NCBI GenBank assembly: GCA_009780545.1
Contig: WQZW01000034.1
Span: 1-9,366, forward strand
Direction of reading: 5' to 3'
Source of the DNA: Treponema sp.
GTDB lineage: Bacteria > Spirochaetota > Spirochaetia > Treponematales > Breznakiellaceae
DNA length: 9,366 bases
Shown here: in pieces, positions 1 through 6,600 of the stretch
How positions within the stretch are numbered: the stretch's first letter is position 1
Layout: each line of letters begins with the position of its first letter
Translations under genes and position numbers: made by a program
The notes under the pieces: model-generated
Database searches by the model: none
The model's input: the letters and a program-made list of their open reading frames with translations, nothing else
Told to the model about the DNA's origin: nothing

Positions 1-2409
1 CTCCACCAGAAACCCGTACTCGTAAACCTTGGGCCGTATCTTTTCCGCCAGCAAAGCCAGCTTTCCCCGCAGGTCTTTAATCAGTTCGTTGTACCGTTCG
101 TCTTCGGACTTTTGCCTCATCGTGCCTTTTTCGTTTCTACCTTGAAAGAATTCGCGTATGTCGTAAAAGGACGCATCCGTCGAAGCCGTGCGGTTGCCGG
201 TAATTTTTGCGTGGTAGTAACGCCAAAGCTCCCTTCCGGAATCCAGAACCGCCCGTGCCTCGGGGCTAAAGGTTTTTCCCTTTAGGTAGCCGCTCATAAA
301 GTTTGAACGGAACTTGGCCTTTGCGTTTACTTCCTGTTCGGTAAAGGGAATCCAGTGGTTTACGCCGTAATTAACTGAAACACGGTTTTGTCCATGAAAA
401 AGAGTAAAAACAATACAGTCATTTTGAAAACCAGCATCAGTTTTGTAATCATCATTGGGAAACAAAAACTGATCTCTGTCGTTAAGCCATGTTGCATCTA
501 TGCAATGGCGTACGGCAAGGTATATGCACATTTCCAGAATATTTTTTCTGGTTATCTGAATAATAAAATGTTGCAGAACATCATTTTTTGAAGGGCTGGA
601 TGTAAAAAAGGCACCTTGGTTGTTTGCAAAATCGGGACCATTAACACGCAACCAAGCAATATGTTCAGATTCATTGTCGTAATAATCTCTAAGCCAATCT
701 ATCATCAACGTTTTTTTTCTAACAGGACGAAATAATTTATTTCCATCATTCCAACACTTTGTTACATCTTCATTACTTAATAATATATCTGTCTTCACAG
801 CAATGACTTCTTGTTTAGTATCCAAATCCCAAATTAAAAAGCCAATAGGGAATTTCCCTTTGACGTTATCAAAAGTATCAGCCTGGCAAATAAATCCTGT
901 TTTATATTCTGCCTTGAAATATTCTCTAAATTTTATAAAATTCTCGGCAGTGATATATTTGAGTTTGCCAAAAGAGGCTAACTTTGAACCTGGAATGTCT
1001 TTGTACACACGCAGGAAAAATTGCACAAAAAGCTCACGGGTCGCAGTGCCAACGTATTTATTAAACAGATTGTAAATTTTGTGTTCCGTTGCAACCTTTG
1101 ACTTGTTCTCGCCCGTTCCAACCACCGTTGCACGGGTGCCGTGTTCCGCATACGGCGGATTAATATACACAATCAACTTCCTGCGTCTTTCGGGATCCTC
1201 GACAATTTCCCTCAACGCATTCGGCAATTTGTCAAAACCATCGTTCAAAAAATCAAACTGAAAAACCTGTTCGTGCCAAAGGTTGAAACCGTCGTCAATC
1301 AGTGCATGTATCGTATCAACGTCCGGCTGATCAAGCGTCGATGCCCAGAGATTGTCCTTGTTTACAAGACCGGCAAGAAGATTTCCGGTTCCGGCGGCAC
1401 AATCCCAAACGACGTATTCGTCCTGCCAGTTTTTGCCGAAAGCCGCTTCCAGATATTCCTGCGATTTTTCAACCCAGATCGCCGGAGTAAAAAACGAGCC
1501 TTTCACCTCGCGTATATTCTGCGGAACAAGCAAATCCCTGCGGTCGATAATGTACTGCTGGTATTCCTGCTCGGGCGGACGCTCGTACCTGTTCCAAAAA
1601 CGGCGATACGCCACGCCTCCGTCCGCAAAATCGATCACGGTGGAAAACAGTCTGCCTTTTATGTTTTCGTGAAGCTGGTAACAATCCTTTTCAAGAATGA
1701 TTTTCAGCTTTTCGGTGATAGTGTTACCTTCGCTGCTCATCATATCCGCACGGTAAAAATCGCAGTCAAGAATTCCCTGCGACTTCAGTTCAAGCCATTC
1801 GTCCTTCGGTATATTAATCGAAGGCTTCACATCTTTTACCCACTTGTTGTAGATATGAACAAAATTATTTTTGGTTATCCTGTTCTTTGCGGAAAAAGTT
1901 CCGGCGGTTAAATTGTTGTTGATAAAAGAAATTATTTCGGTTCTGTCTTCATCAAAGTTGTAAACTTCCAAGTTTTTCAGCACAAGTGCGGAAACTTTCT
2001 GCCTTGCCTTCTGAAAATCCGGGCTGTCGTGATTGCTCGGAGTAACGTTCCAGTTAAAATCGCTTTCGGCAAAAATCGGCAGTATGTCGTGGAAAGGCAC
2101 GAAGGCAATTTTCCGCGTGTCGAAACAACCAATGTAAGGCGGCGGAAGCTGGTCGCCTTTGTCGTAGGTCTTTTTGATTGTCAGCACCAATTGGGTAAGC
2201 ATCGTGGGAACATCCTGCACTCCCTTTTTCGCCTCCGCCCAAAGAAAGTGATGCTTGAAAACGCCGCCCTTTTGCAGTTTCGCGTCGGTTACGATAAAGT
2301 CGATATTGTCGATGTTCGGCTCGTAGGAGAATTTGGCCTTGCCGAAAAAATCCGCGAACACTTGGGCTTTCAGCGTTTCCTCTTTTTGTATGCCGCCGTA
2401 ATCTGCCAT
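1..2409 (-). CDS. Type IIG-like restriction-modification enzyme (N6-adenine methyltransferase with N-terminal nuclease), 3' end missing
   Basis: A continuous minus-strand frame of 803 codons runs off the left edge without a stop. Reading it by hand gives a methyltransferase core: F306-F307-T308-P309 (motif X region), D336-C-A-A-G-T-G-N (motif I, S-adenosylmethionine binding; families usually have DPAAGTG) and N417-P-P-Y420 (motif IV, adenine-N6 catalysis). The N-terminus has D37 and E59-A-K61 spaced like a PD-(D/E)XK nuclease. Nuclease, methylase and recognition region in one chain is the Type IIG design: it would methylate one adenine in its site and cut unmodified DNA nearby. Residues after about 445 should hold target recognition. 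The ATG at 2409 is the only start before an in-frame TAA; it has no clear Shine-Dalgarno sequence. The C-terminal part seen here (from about residue 690) is lysine/arginine-rich. It could instead be a methylase-only orphan if the nuclease motif is coincidental. The methylase call is firm, the nuclease call likely. Confidence 0.88.
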   Translation of the reverse strand, partial: MADYGGIQKEETLKAQVFADFFGKAKFSYEPNIDNIDFIVTDAKLQKGGVFKHHFLWAEAKKGVQDVPTMLTQLVLTIKKTYDKGDQLPPPYIGCFDTRKIAFVPFHDILPIFAESDFNWNVTPSNHDSPDFQKARQKVSALVLKNLEVYNFDEDRTEIISFINNNLTAGTFSAKNRITKNNFVHIYNKWVKDVKPSINIPKDEWLELKSQGILDCDFYRADMMSSEGNTITEKLKIILEKDCYQLHENIKGRLFSTVIDFADGGVAYRRFWNRYERPPEQEYQQYIIDRRDLLVPQNIREVKGSFFTPAIWVEKSQEYLEAAFGKNWQDEYVVWDCAAGTGNLLAGLVNKDNLWASTLDQPDVDTIHALIDDGFNLWHEQVFQFDFLNDGFDKLPNALREIVEDPERRRKLIVYINPPYAEHGTRATVVGTGENKSKVATEHKIYNLFNKYVGTATRELFVQFFLRVYKDIPGSKLASFGKLKYITAENFIKFREYFKAEYKTGFICQADTFDNVKGKFPIGFLIWDLDTKQEVIAVKTDILLSNEDVTKCWNDGNKLFRPVRKKTLMIDWLRDYYDNESEHIAWLRVNGPDFANNQGAFFTSSPSKNDVLQHFIIQITRKNILEMCIYLAVRHCIDATWLNDRDQFLFPNDDYKTDAGFQNDCIVFTLFHGQNRVSVNYGVNHWIPFTEQEVNAKAKFRSNFMSGYLKGKTFSPEARAVLDSGRELWRYYHAKITGNRTASTDASFYDIREFFQGRNEKGTMRQKSEDERYNELIKDLRGKLALLAEKIRPKVYEYGFLVE

Positions 2410-2478
2410 TTGTTCATGGTAGCAGGTTTGAGTTTATCTGTCCATAGCGGATGCACGAATAATTTTGAAAAAAGAATC

Positions 2479-2655
2479 AACCACGGAGTTGCACGGAGTA
2501 CACGGAGTTTCGATCTCCAGCATCCCACCTATGGTTCCGGAGCGAAAATTACCCGCTTGAAGCCGGGTTGAAAGACACAAGCCTCCGCTTCCTTCTTCCT
2601 CCGTGTAACTCCAAGGCCAATCCGCCGCAGGTGGATTGGCCCGTCCTCCGTGGTT
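2479..2655. repeat. 177-bp intergenic element with terminal inverted repeats and triple CACGGAGT
   Basis: The element begins AACCACGGAG (2479-2488) and ends CTCCGTGGTT (2646-2655), a perfect 10-bp inverted repeat. Inside the left end the word CACGGAGT occurs three times (2482, 2492, 2501), with a 9-10 base period. Near the right end the opposite-strand form CTCCGTG recurs at 2599-2605 and 2646-2652. CACGGAG/ACACGGAG clusters of this kind are a familiar class of short dispersed intergenic repeat in environmental bacteria. There is no transposase, so if mobile it would be non-autonomous. I cannot tell from one copy whether the boundaries are real ends. Confidence 0.55.
2615..2641. repeat. CCAATC-type hairpin repeat, copy 1
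   Basis: GGCCAATCC (2615-2623) pairs perfectly with GGATTGGCC (2633-2641). The stem can extend inward by a G-T wobble and two C-G pairs, leaving a three-base loop. The pattern CCAATC...GATTGG is shared with the two hairpins at 6573-6598 and 6666-6692, so this looks like a divergent member of one repeat family. No T-run follows, so it is not an obvious terminator. Confidence 0.6.
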
Positions 2656-2713
2656 AAAAATTCTTCGAGTTTTTATGAAAATTGTTACGTGCCGAGGGCG
2701 CCCCGCAATTCTT

Positions 2714-2742
2714 TGTGGAGTTTTACGCCGCAAAATTCCACA
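2714..2742. repeat. GGAGTTTT-type hairpin repeat, copy 1
   Basis: A 29-base near-palindrome. TGTGGA (2714-2719) pairs with TCCACA (2737-2742), followed by a G-T wobble, four T-A pairs, one A-C mismatch and two C-G pairs around a single central base. Its core, GGAGTTTT...GC...AAAA...TCC, matches the perfect hairpin at 6601-6623 on the far side of the surface-protein gene, with compensating or wobble differences. This suggests a dispersed repeat family that conserves its fold. Confidence 0.6.
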
Positions 2743-2823
2743 CCGTAATTGTAGCAAGTCCGGGGCGCGGGGGTCAGACCTCGGTCTGCGAATCCCCTCA
2801 TGAGCTTAGAAAGCAAACGGGTA

Positions 2824-2877
2824 GAGACCTGCGGCTTCAACTCCACGGCGGTTTCCCTTGCCGACTACGGCCTTTCC
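2824..2877 (+). pseudogene. Fragment of metH (54 bp, internal coding segment)
   Basis: Bases 2824-2877 match metH bases 7166-7219 at 51 of 54 positions, in the same orientation. The segment corresponds to MetH residues 79-96 in the homocysteine-binding domain (E-T-C-S/G-F-N-S-T and on to D-Y-G-L-S). The three differences are one Ser-to-Gly change and two third-position synonymous changes. Similarity stops abruptly at both ends. No other part of metH is recognisable nearby, so this is a remnant or captured piece, not a gene. The frame stays open from an ATG at 2800 to a TAA at 2932-2934 (44 codons), but there is no ribosome binding site. Confidence 0.8.
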
Positions 2878-2937
2878 ATGAATCCCCTTCTGGCAAATGC
2901 CGACAGTTGCAAACCGACGATACCGATCATGTAATAC

Positions 2938-2966
2938 TTGCACATTATGGCAGAAAGTGCTATAGT
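2938..2966 (+). promoter_or_regulatory. Probable promoter of the surface-protein gene
   Basis: TATAGT (2961-2966) matches five of six bases of the -10 consensus and is preceded by TG at 2958-2959 one base away, giving an extended -10. A weak -35, TTGCAC (2938-2943), lies exactly 17 bases upstream. Transcription would begin near 2973, just before the long stem-loop. This is an inference from consensus; no other -10 in the region looks as good. Confidence 0.6.
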
Positions 2967-2979
2967 TACCATTGTGGGG

Positions 2980-3032
2980 CGATACGGGGCATACCGTTCG
3001 GGGCGGGTTCCCGTCCGGTATGCCCCGTATCG
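2980..3032 (+). promoter_or_regulatory. Perfect 17-bp inverted repeat / 5' UTR stem-loop
   Basis: CGATACGGGGCATACCG (2980-2996) is exactly complementary to 3016-3032. The 19-base loop contains a further 4-bp stem (CGGG 2999-3002 with CCCG 3010-3013). It lies a few bases after the predicted transcription start and 42 bases before the start codon. No T-run follows, so an intrinsic terminator is unlikely. It could protect the 5' end of a long mRNA, act as a folded regulatory leader, or be a dyad binding site for a protein. Confidence 0.75.
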
Positions 3033-3058
3033 GCATGCAGATTCAAGGACGATACACC

Positions 3059-3066
3059 AAAAGGAG
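3059..3066 (+). promoter_or_regulatory. Ribosome binding site that fixes the start at 3075
   Basis: AAAAGGAG (3059-3066) ends eight bases before the ATG at 3075. It is the strongest Shine-Dalgarno sequence in the window. It decides the start, because the same frame is open for another 131 codons upstream, back to an ATG at 2682 that lacks such a site. Confidence 0.85.
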
Positions 3067-3074
3067 TGGCGAGC

Positions 3075-6000
3075 ATGAAAATCTTTCCGCAGGCCCGGGT
3101 TATCGGAACCGGTGCGACCTTCATCGCGACCCTTTTCGGGGCCTGTTTCGCCGTGCCGGAGGACAGACCGGACAATTTGAGCGTCGAGATCAGCGTGGAC
3201 ATCGACGTCGTTCCCTTGGATGCCCAAGGAGCCGGGGGCCGGGCGACGTCCCATGAAGTGCCGGTACTGGGCAGGGACATTCTCGTCGCCAATATCGACG
3301 ACCTGCTGGACCATTACGGAAACGGCCCGCATACCTTCCACTGGCGGCGGGAAAGGAACGGGGAATCCAGGCCCATAGGGGAAAACCGGGCGGAATACCG
3401 CCTCGGCGAGGAGGATTTCGGGACCGCTTTCACCGTGGTGGCCTTCGACAACGACTACAACGGCGGCATCATCAGCCCGCCATCCTTCCTGATCACCCTG
3501 CCGGTTACCGAAGAGCATCCGGACATCAACGAGGAGGACCTTGCCCTCATGGTCGAAGGCTGGCCGGATGTCAAGGAAGAGCTGTGGGCCCGCATCTTCG
3601 AGGACTTCGACGGGAGCGGCGAATCGCAGGAAGTCGGCTCCTACGACGATTTCTTCTTCCAATGGCAGCGCTCCGGACCGAACGGGCCCGAAGACTTTGT
3701 CCCCATAGCCGGGGGCACCGTTCAGAAGTACGTTACCAAGCCGGCCGATCTCGGCCGCTACCTTAGGGTCGTTGCGGCAAAGGCCGAACATGGCAGCTTC
3801 CTTTCCACGGTCTTCGGCCCGGTGGGAACCCACCTCAGGGCCGGGGAACAGGCCGGCGCGATCGTTGCCGGCTTCGGCGGCCAGATAACCGTTCCCCTTT
3901 CGCTCACCGGTTTCTACCATCCCCTGGGCAACCTGACCGTCGGCCCCCCGGATTCCGGAAGCGATCTTATCATCACCGGTATCCCCGAGACCGTGAGCTA
4001 TGCCTCTACCTTCGTGTACGGGAACAATCTTTCCGGAATGGGCTTTCTCAACCTGGTGGGCGACAACAAGGCCCGCGAGGGCGTGCATACCGTTACCCTA
4101 AGCACGAGGACCGGATCTTCCAAGGCGAGGATTCCCCTCGTCATCGGGGAAGGGCCCATACTGACGGCGGGCGAACCGGTCGGCACCATGCAGGCCGGCG
4201 TCGGCGGGTCGGTGGAGGTTACGGTAACCATAGAGGGCCATCACCACCCGACGGACAAGAAGCTGACTTTCGGCAACAGTCGCGATTCCGGGGCCGACCT
4301 TTTCGTCCTGGGCCTTCCCCCGAACGTCCTGATAGAGGAAGATTCGGGCATCTACCATGCCGCCGGGTATGGGGAAGGCATCCTGTACCTTTCCGCCGGG
4401 AATGCGGTTATTTCCGGCGAATATACCGTGGTCGTGCAGTCGAGCATGGGCCTTATCCTGGATACCTTCGTCCTGCCGGTGCATTCCAGGGCCGGGCTTG
4501 ACATCGGAAGCCCCCAGAGCACCATACAGGAGAACGTCGGCGGCTCGGCGGAGATTCCGATCACCCTTAACGGTTTCTACGCCGCAGGCCGGCTGACTTT
4601 CGGGGTTGCGGGCTCCGGGGCCGACCTTGTCGTGGAGGGGCTTCCGGCGAACGTGGCGATAGACCCGGATTCCTTTCTCGATCATAACGGGATTGACCTC
4701 GGCACCGGGAAGCTCAAACTTACGGCGGACGAGAAGGTGAGGCAGGAGGAGAAGCAGGTTACCGTAAAGACGAGGAACGGCAGCTTTTCCGGCACCTTCT
4801 TCCTGCGCGTCCGTCCCGTGGCCAAGCTCAAGATAGGGGCTCCGGAGGGATACCTGCAGCAGGGCGAGTCCGGGATGGCGACGAGCGTTCCCGTGGTGAT
4901 TGACGGTTTCCATGCCGGCGAAAATCTGAGTTTCGGTACGGACACGTCCGCCGACCTGCAGGTAACGGGCCTTCCGACAGGCGTTTCCGTGGACGGCAAA
5001 TCCTCCCTCCAGTACGACCCGGTTCGGGAGCTTGGGGACGGGAGGCTGATCCTGAACGCGGCCCCCGAAGTTAAGGCGGGAACGTATGCGGTGAAGATAC
5101 GGTCGAATTCCGGCAACACCGAAGGGACGTTCGACCTTCTGGTTTACGGCCCGGCACGGCTTGCGGCCGGCCCTATGCGGGGAACGGCGCAGTACGGGCG
5201 GAGCGGCCGCCTGGACGTAAAGATCGACGTCGAAAATTTTACCGGCAGGAACGGCTACCTGGACTTCGGTTCCGGCGCCCCTTCGCAGATTCGGGTAACC
5301 CCGGAAAGCGGCACGCTGCCTTCCGGCATCCGCATCGGAGGGCTGGTGGCCTACAGCAACCAGAACAACTCCGGCTCCGGCGACCTGACCTTCTTCGTCG
5401 ATACCGACGTTCCGGCCGGAAAGTATCCCCTGACCGTGGCCTTCGACGACGGCAGGGCCAGTACCCGAATCGAGCTGCAGGTACGCTCGCTGCAGGTCAG
5501 CCAGGCCTACAATCATACGGCGTTCCAGGCCGGAACGGCGGGAACAAGGACCATGCCGGTCAGCATCGCCCAGTACGACGGGACGGGGAACCTTAACTTC
5601 GGGAACAATACCGGGGAGCTAAAGCTTAGCGGCCTGCCTTCGGGCGTTACCGTGACCGGTTCGATCGGCTACGATGCCGGCTCGGGAACGGGGACGGGCA
5701 ACCTGGAATTGTCCACCGACGAGAAAACCCAGGCCGGCGTTTACGACGTCAGGATGGAATTCGGCAACAATTCCGAGGTGTACGGCACCTTCAAACTGTA
5801 CGTGCAGGAACTGACGATTACCCCCTCAAGACCGGAGGAAGGGAACGAAGGCTTCCCCATCTGGCAGGGACTGCCCATCGCCTATGACGATCCGGCAAAC
5901 CTCATCCTCGGGGCCCGCTTTCTCCATCCGGAACTTCAGCCTACCCTGGGACTGCCCAGCACCGGAGGTTCGGTAGGGAATATCTTTCAGGGGTTACGCA

Positions 6001-6569
6001 TAGAGACGATCGCAAGGTTCGAGGCGCGGGCCGACGGTACCGGTTCGGGCACCCTCGGCTTAGTCGGTCTTCCCCTGGTCACCAATACCCCCACCCGTAA
6101 GCCGGCAATCCGGGTGGGCGACCTGAGCGTCGGCTTTACGATGACCTGGAAGGATTCGGGCAGAGGCCCCTTCCTGGTGGTGGGCCCGGACGACGGCTCC
6201 TTGAACGGGGTACTTACCGTGACCAAGGGCCAGGGCAAAGTTATCCTGCCGGTAAACGGCTACCTGTTCCACATGTACTCCCATTCCGGGCTCCCCTTCC
6301 TGATCAACACGGATGCCGGCTTCTATGACGCCGATCCTTCGGTATTCTACGACACGTCCATAGGAGTCGGCGTGATCGAGGAGGAGTCGTCCGTGGGGTA
6401 TACCCAGGCAACTTTCAGGGCATCCGGGCAACTCGTGCTGGACATCACGAAGGATGCCGTTGTCGGCCGTCATGTGTTCAGCATAAAATACGGCGCGTTG
6501 TCGTACGGAAGCAAACCCGAGAGCTACCACCGGCCGGAAGTGATCTTTATCCTCAACGTCAAGCCCTAG
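3075..6569 (+). CDS. Large exported modular protein, putative lipoprotein with Ig-like domains and six tandem ~110-residue repeats
   Basis: The protein has 1164 residues. The start is set by the Shine-Dalgarno site and by the signal peptide that follows: K2 and R8, then a hydrophobic stretch at about 9-23. Cys24 is preceded by L-F-G-A, a relaxed lipobox of the spirochaete kind; cleavage after Ala26 by signal peptidase I is the alternative. Residues 37-145 and 148-253 look like two Ig-like modules, each with a core Trp (W90, W197), an Arg-rich or Q-R-S strand and a later D-x-G turn. Residues 255-913 hold six tandem repeats, and 914-1164 are divergent but similarly beta-rich. It has no enzyme motif, few cysteines and no transmembrane segment after the signal. 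A role on the cell surface, such as adhesion or a structural layer, is inferred from architecture only. The gene appears to be transcribed alone, between its own promoter and a hairpin cluster. Codon use is G+C-rich like metH. I do not recognise a named family. Confidence 0.9.
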   Translation: MKIFPQARVIGTGATFIATLFGACFAVPEDRPDNLSVEISVDIDVVPLDAQGAGGRATSHEVPVLGRDILVANIDDLLDHYGNGPHTFHWRRERNGESRPIGENRAEYRLGEEDFGTAFTVVAFDNDYNGGIISPPSFLITLPVTEEHPDINEEDLALMVEGWPDVKEELWARIFEDFDGSGESQEVGSYDDFFFQWQRSGPNGPEDFVPIAGGTVQKYVTKPADLGRYLRVVAAKAEHGSFLSTVFGPVGTHLRAGEQAGAIVAGFGGQITVPLSLTGFYHPLGNLTVGPPDSGSDLIITGIPETVSYASTFVYGNNLSGMGFLNLVGDNKAREGVHTVTLSTRTGSSKARIPLVIGEGPILTAGEPVGTMQAGVGGSVEVTVTIEGHHHPTDKKLTFGNSRDSGADLFVLGLPPNVLIEEDSGIYHAAGYGEGILYLSAGNAVISGEYTVVVQSSMGLILDTFVLPVHSRAGLDIGSPQSTIQENVGGSAEIPITLNGFYAAGRLTFGVAGSGADLVVEGLPANVAIDPDSFLDHNGIDLGTGKLKLTADEKVRQEEKQVTVKTRNGSFSGTFFLRVRPVAKLKIGAPEGYLQQGESGMATSVPVVIDGFHAGENLSFGTDTSADLQVTGLPTGVSVDGKSSLQYDPVRELGDGRLILNAAPEVKAGTYAVKIRSNSGNTEGTFDLLVYGPARLAAGPMRGTAQYGRSGRLDVKIDVENFTGRNGYLDFGSGAPSQIRVTPESGTLPSGIRIGGLVAYSNQNNSGSGDLTFFVDTDVPAGKYPLTVAFDDGRASTRIELQVRSLQVSQAYNHTAFQAGTAGTRTMPVSIAQYDGTGNLNFGNNTGELKLSGLPSGVTVTGSIGYDAGSGTGTGNLELSTDEKTQAGVYDVRMEFGNNSEVYGTFKLYVQELTITPSRPEEGNEGFPIWQGLPIAYDDPANLILGARFLHPELQPTLGLPSTGGSVGNIFQGLRIETIARFEARADGTGSGTLGLVGLPLVTNTPTRKPAIRVGDLSVGFTMTWKDSGRGPFLVVGPDDGSLNGVLTVTKGQGKVILPVNGYLFHMYSHSGLPFLINTDAGFYDADPSVFYDTSIGVGVIEEESSVGYTQATFRASGQLVLDITKDAVVGRHVFSIKYGALSYGSKPESYHRPEVIFILNVKP
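3837..5813 (+). repeat. Six tandem ~110-residue modules within the surface protein
   Basis: Approximate modules are residues 255-358, 359-471, 472-581, 582-692, 693-807 and 808-913. A shared anchor, G-L-P-x-x-V, marks the register: it falls at residues 302 (as G-I-P), 413, 522, 632, 747 (as T-L-P) and 853, so the spacing is 111, 109, 110, 115 and 106. Other shared features are an early G-x-x-G turn, a G-F/G-H pair, a L-x-F-G strand before A-D-L, a G-x-G-x-L strand, an A-G-x-Y strand and a closing G-T-F-x-L-x-V strand. The G-L-P signature recalls putative Ig (He_PIG-type) folds. The copies have diverged well beyond recent duplication. Confidence 0.8.
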
Positions 6570-6572
6570 GTT

Positions 6573-6598
6573 GTCCAATCGGCGGAGGCCGATTGGAC
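6573..6598. repeat. CCAATC-type hairpin repeat, copy 2
   Basis: GTCCAATCGGC (6573-6583) pairs perfectly with GCCGATTGGAC (6588-6598) around a four-base loop. It begins four bases after the stop codon of the surface-protein gene. The same arms recur at 6666-6692. With no T-run directly after it, it may act as an mRNA 3'-end stabiliser rather than a stand-alone terminator. Confidence 0.75.
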
Positions 6599-6600
6599 TC

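Larger units (their letters stand above)
2410..3074. other. Repeat-rich intergenic region between divergent genes
   Basis: The 665 bases between the divergently oriented restriction-modification gene and surface-protein gene contain no convincing gene. They hold the 177-bp inverted-repeat element, two hairpin repeats, a 54-bp metH-like fragment, and the promoter and leader of the rightward gene. A smaller stem-loop (ACCCG 2551-2555 with CGGGT 2564-2568) and another (CAGACC 2775-2780 with GGTCTG 2783-2788) also lie here. I found no persuasive -35/-10 pair for the leftward gene; the A+T-rich stretch at 2455-2480 is the most likely place for one. Confidence 0.7.

Noticed and set aside
1141..1911. 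Plus-strand open frame of 256 codons on the left
   Set aside because: It is opposite the methyltransferase core, whose minus-strand reading contains motif I and NPPY at the right spacing.
2029..2571. Plus-strand open frame of 180 codons
   Set aside because: It is antisense to the N-terminal nuclease region and then crosses the 177-bp repeat element, so it cannot be a conserved protein.
2682..3074. 131-codon upstream extension of the surface-protein frame
   Set aside because: It contains the GGAGTTTT hairpin, the metH fragment in another frame and the promoter. The strong ribosome site and signal peptide at 3075 mark the true start.
2410..3074. CRISPR array suggested by repeated CACGGAGT words
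   Set aside because: The words are 8 bases long with a 9-10 base period, have no spacers of proper length and no cas gene nearby.
2865..4088. Minus-strand open frame of 407 codons antisense to the surface-protein start
   Set aside because: It overlaps the signal peptide and first Ig-like module. Its product has no recognisable domain, and long antisense frames are expected opposite G+C-rich genes.
4098..5516. Minus-strand open frame of 472 codons
   Set aside because: It lies entirely opposite the tandem repeats. The plus-strand frame shows regular protein repeats and a signal peptide, while this one has arginine/glycine-rich, featureless sequence.
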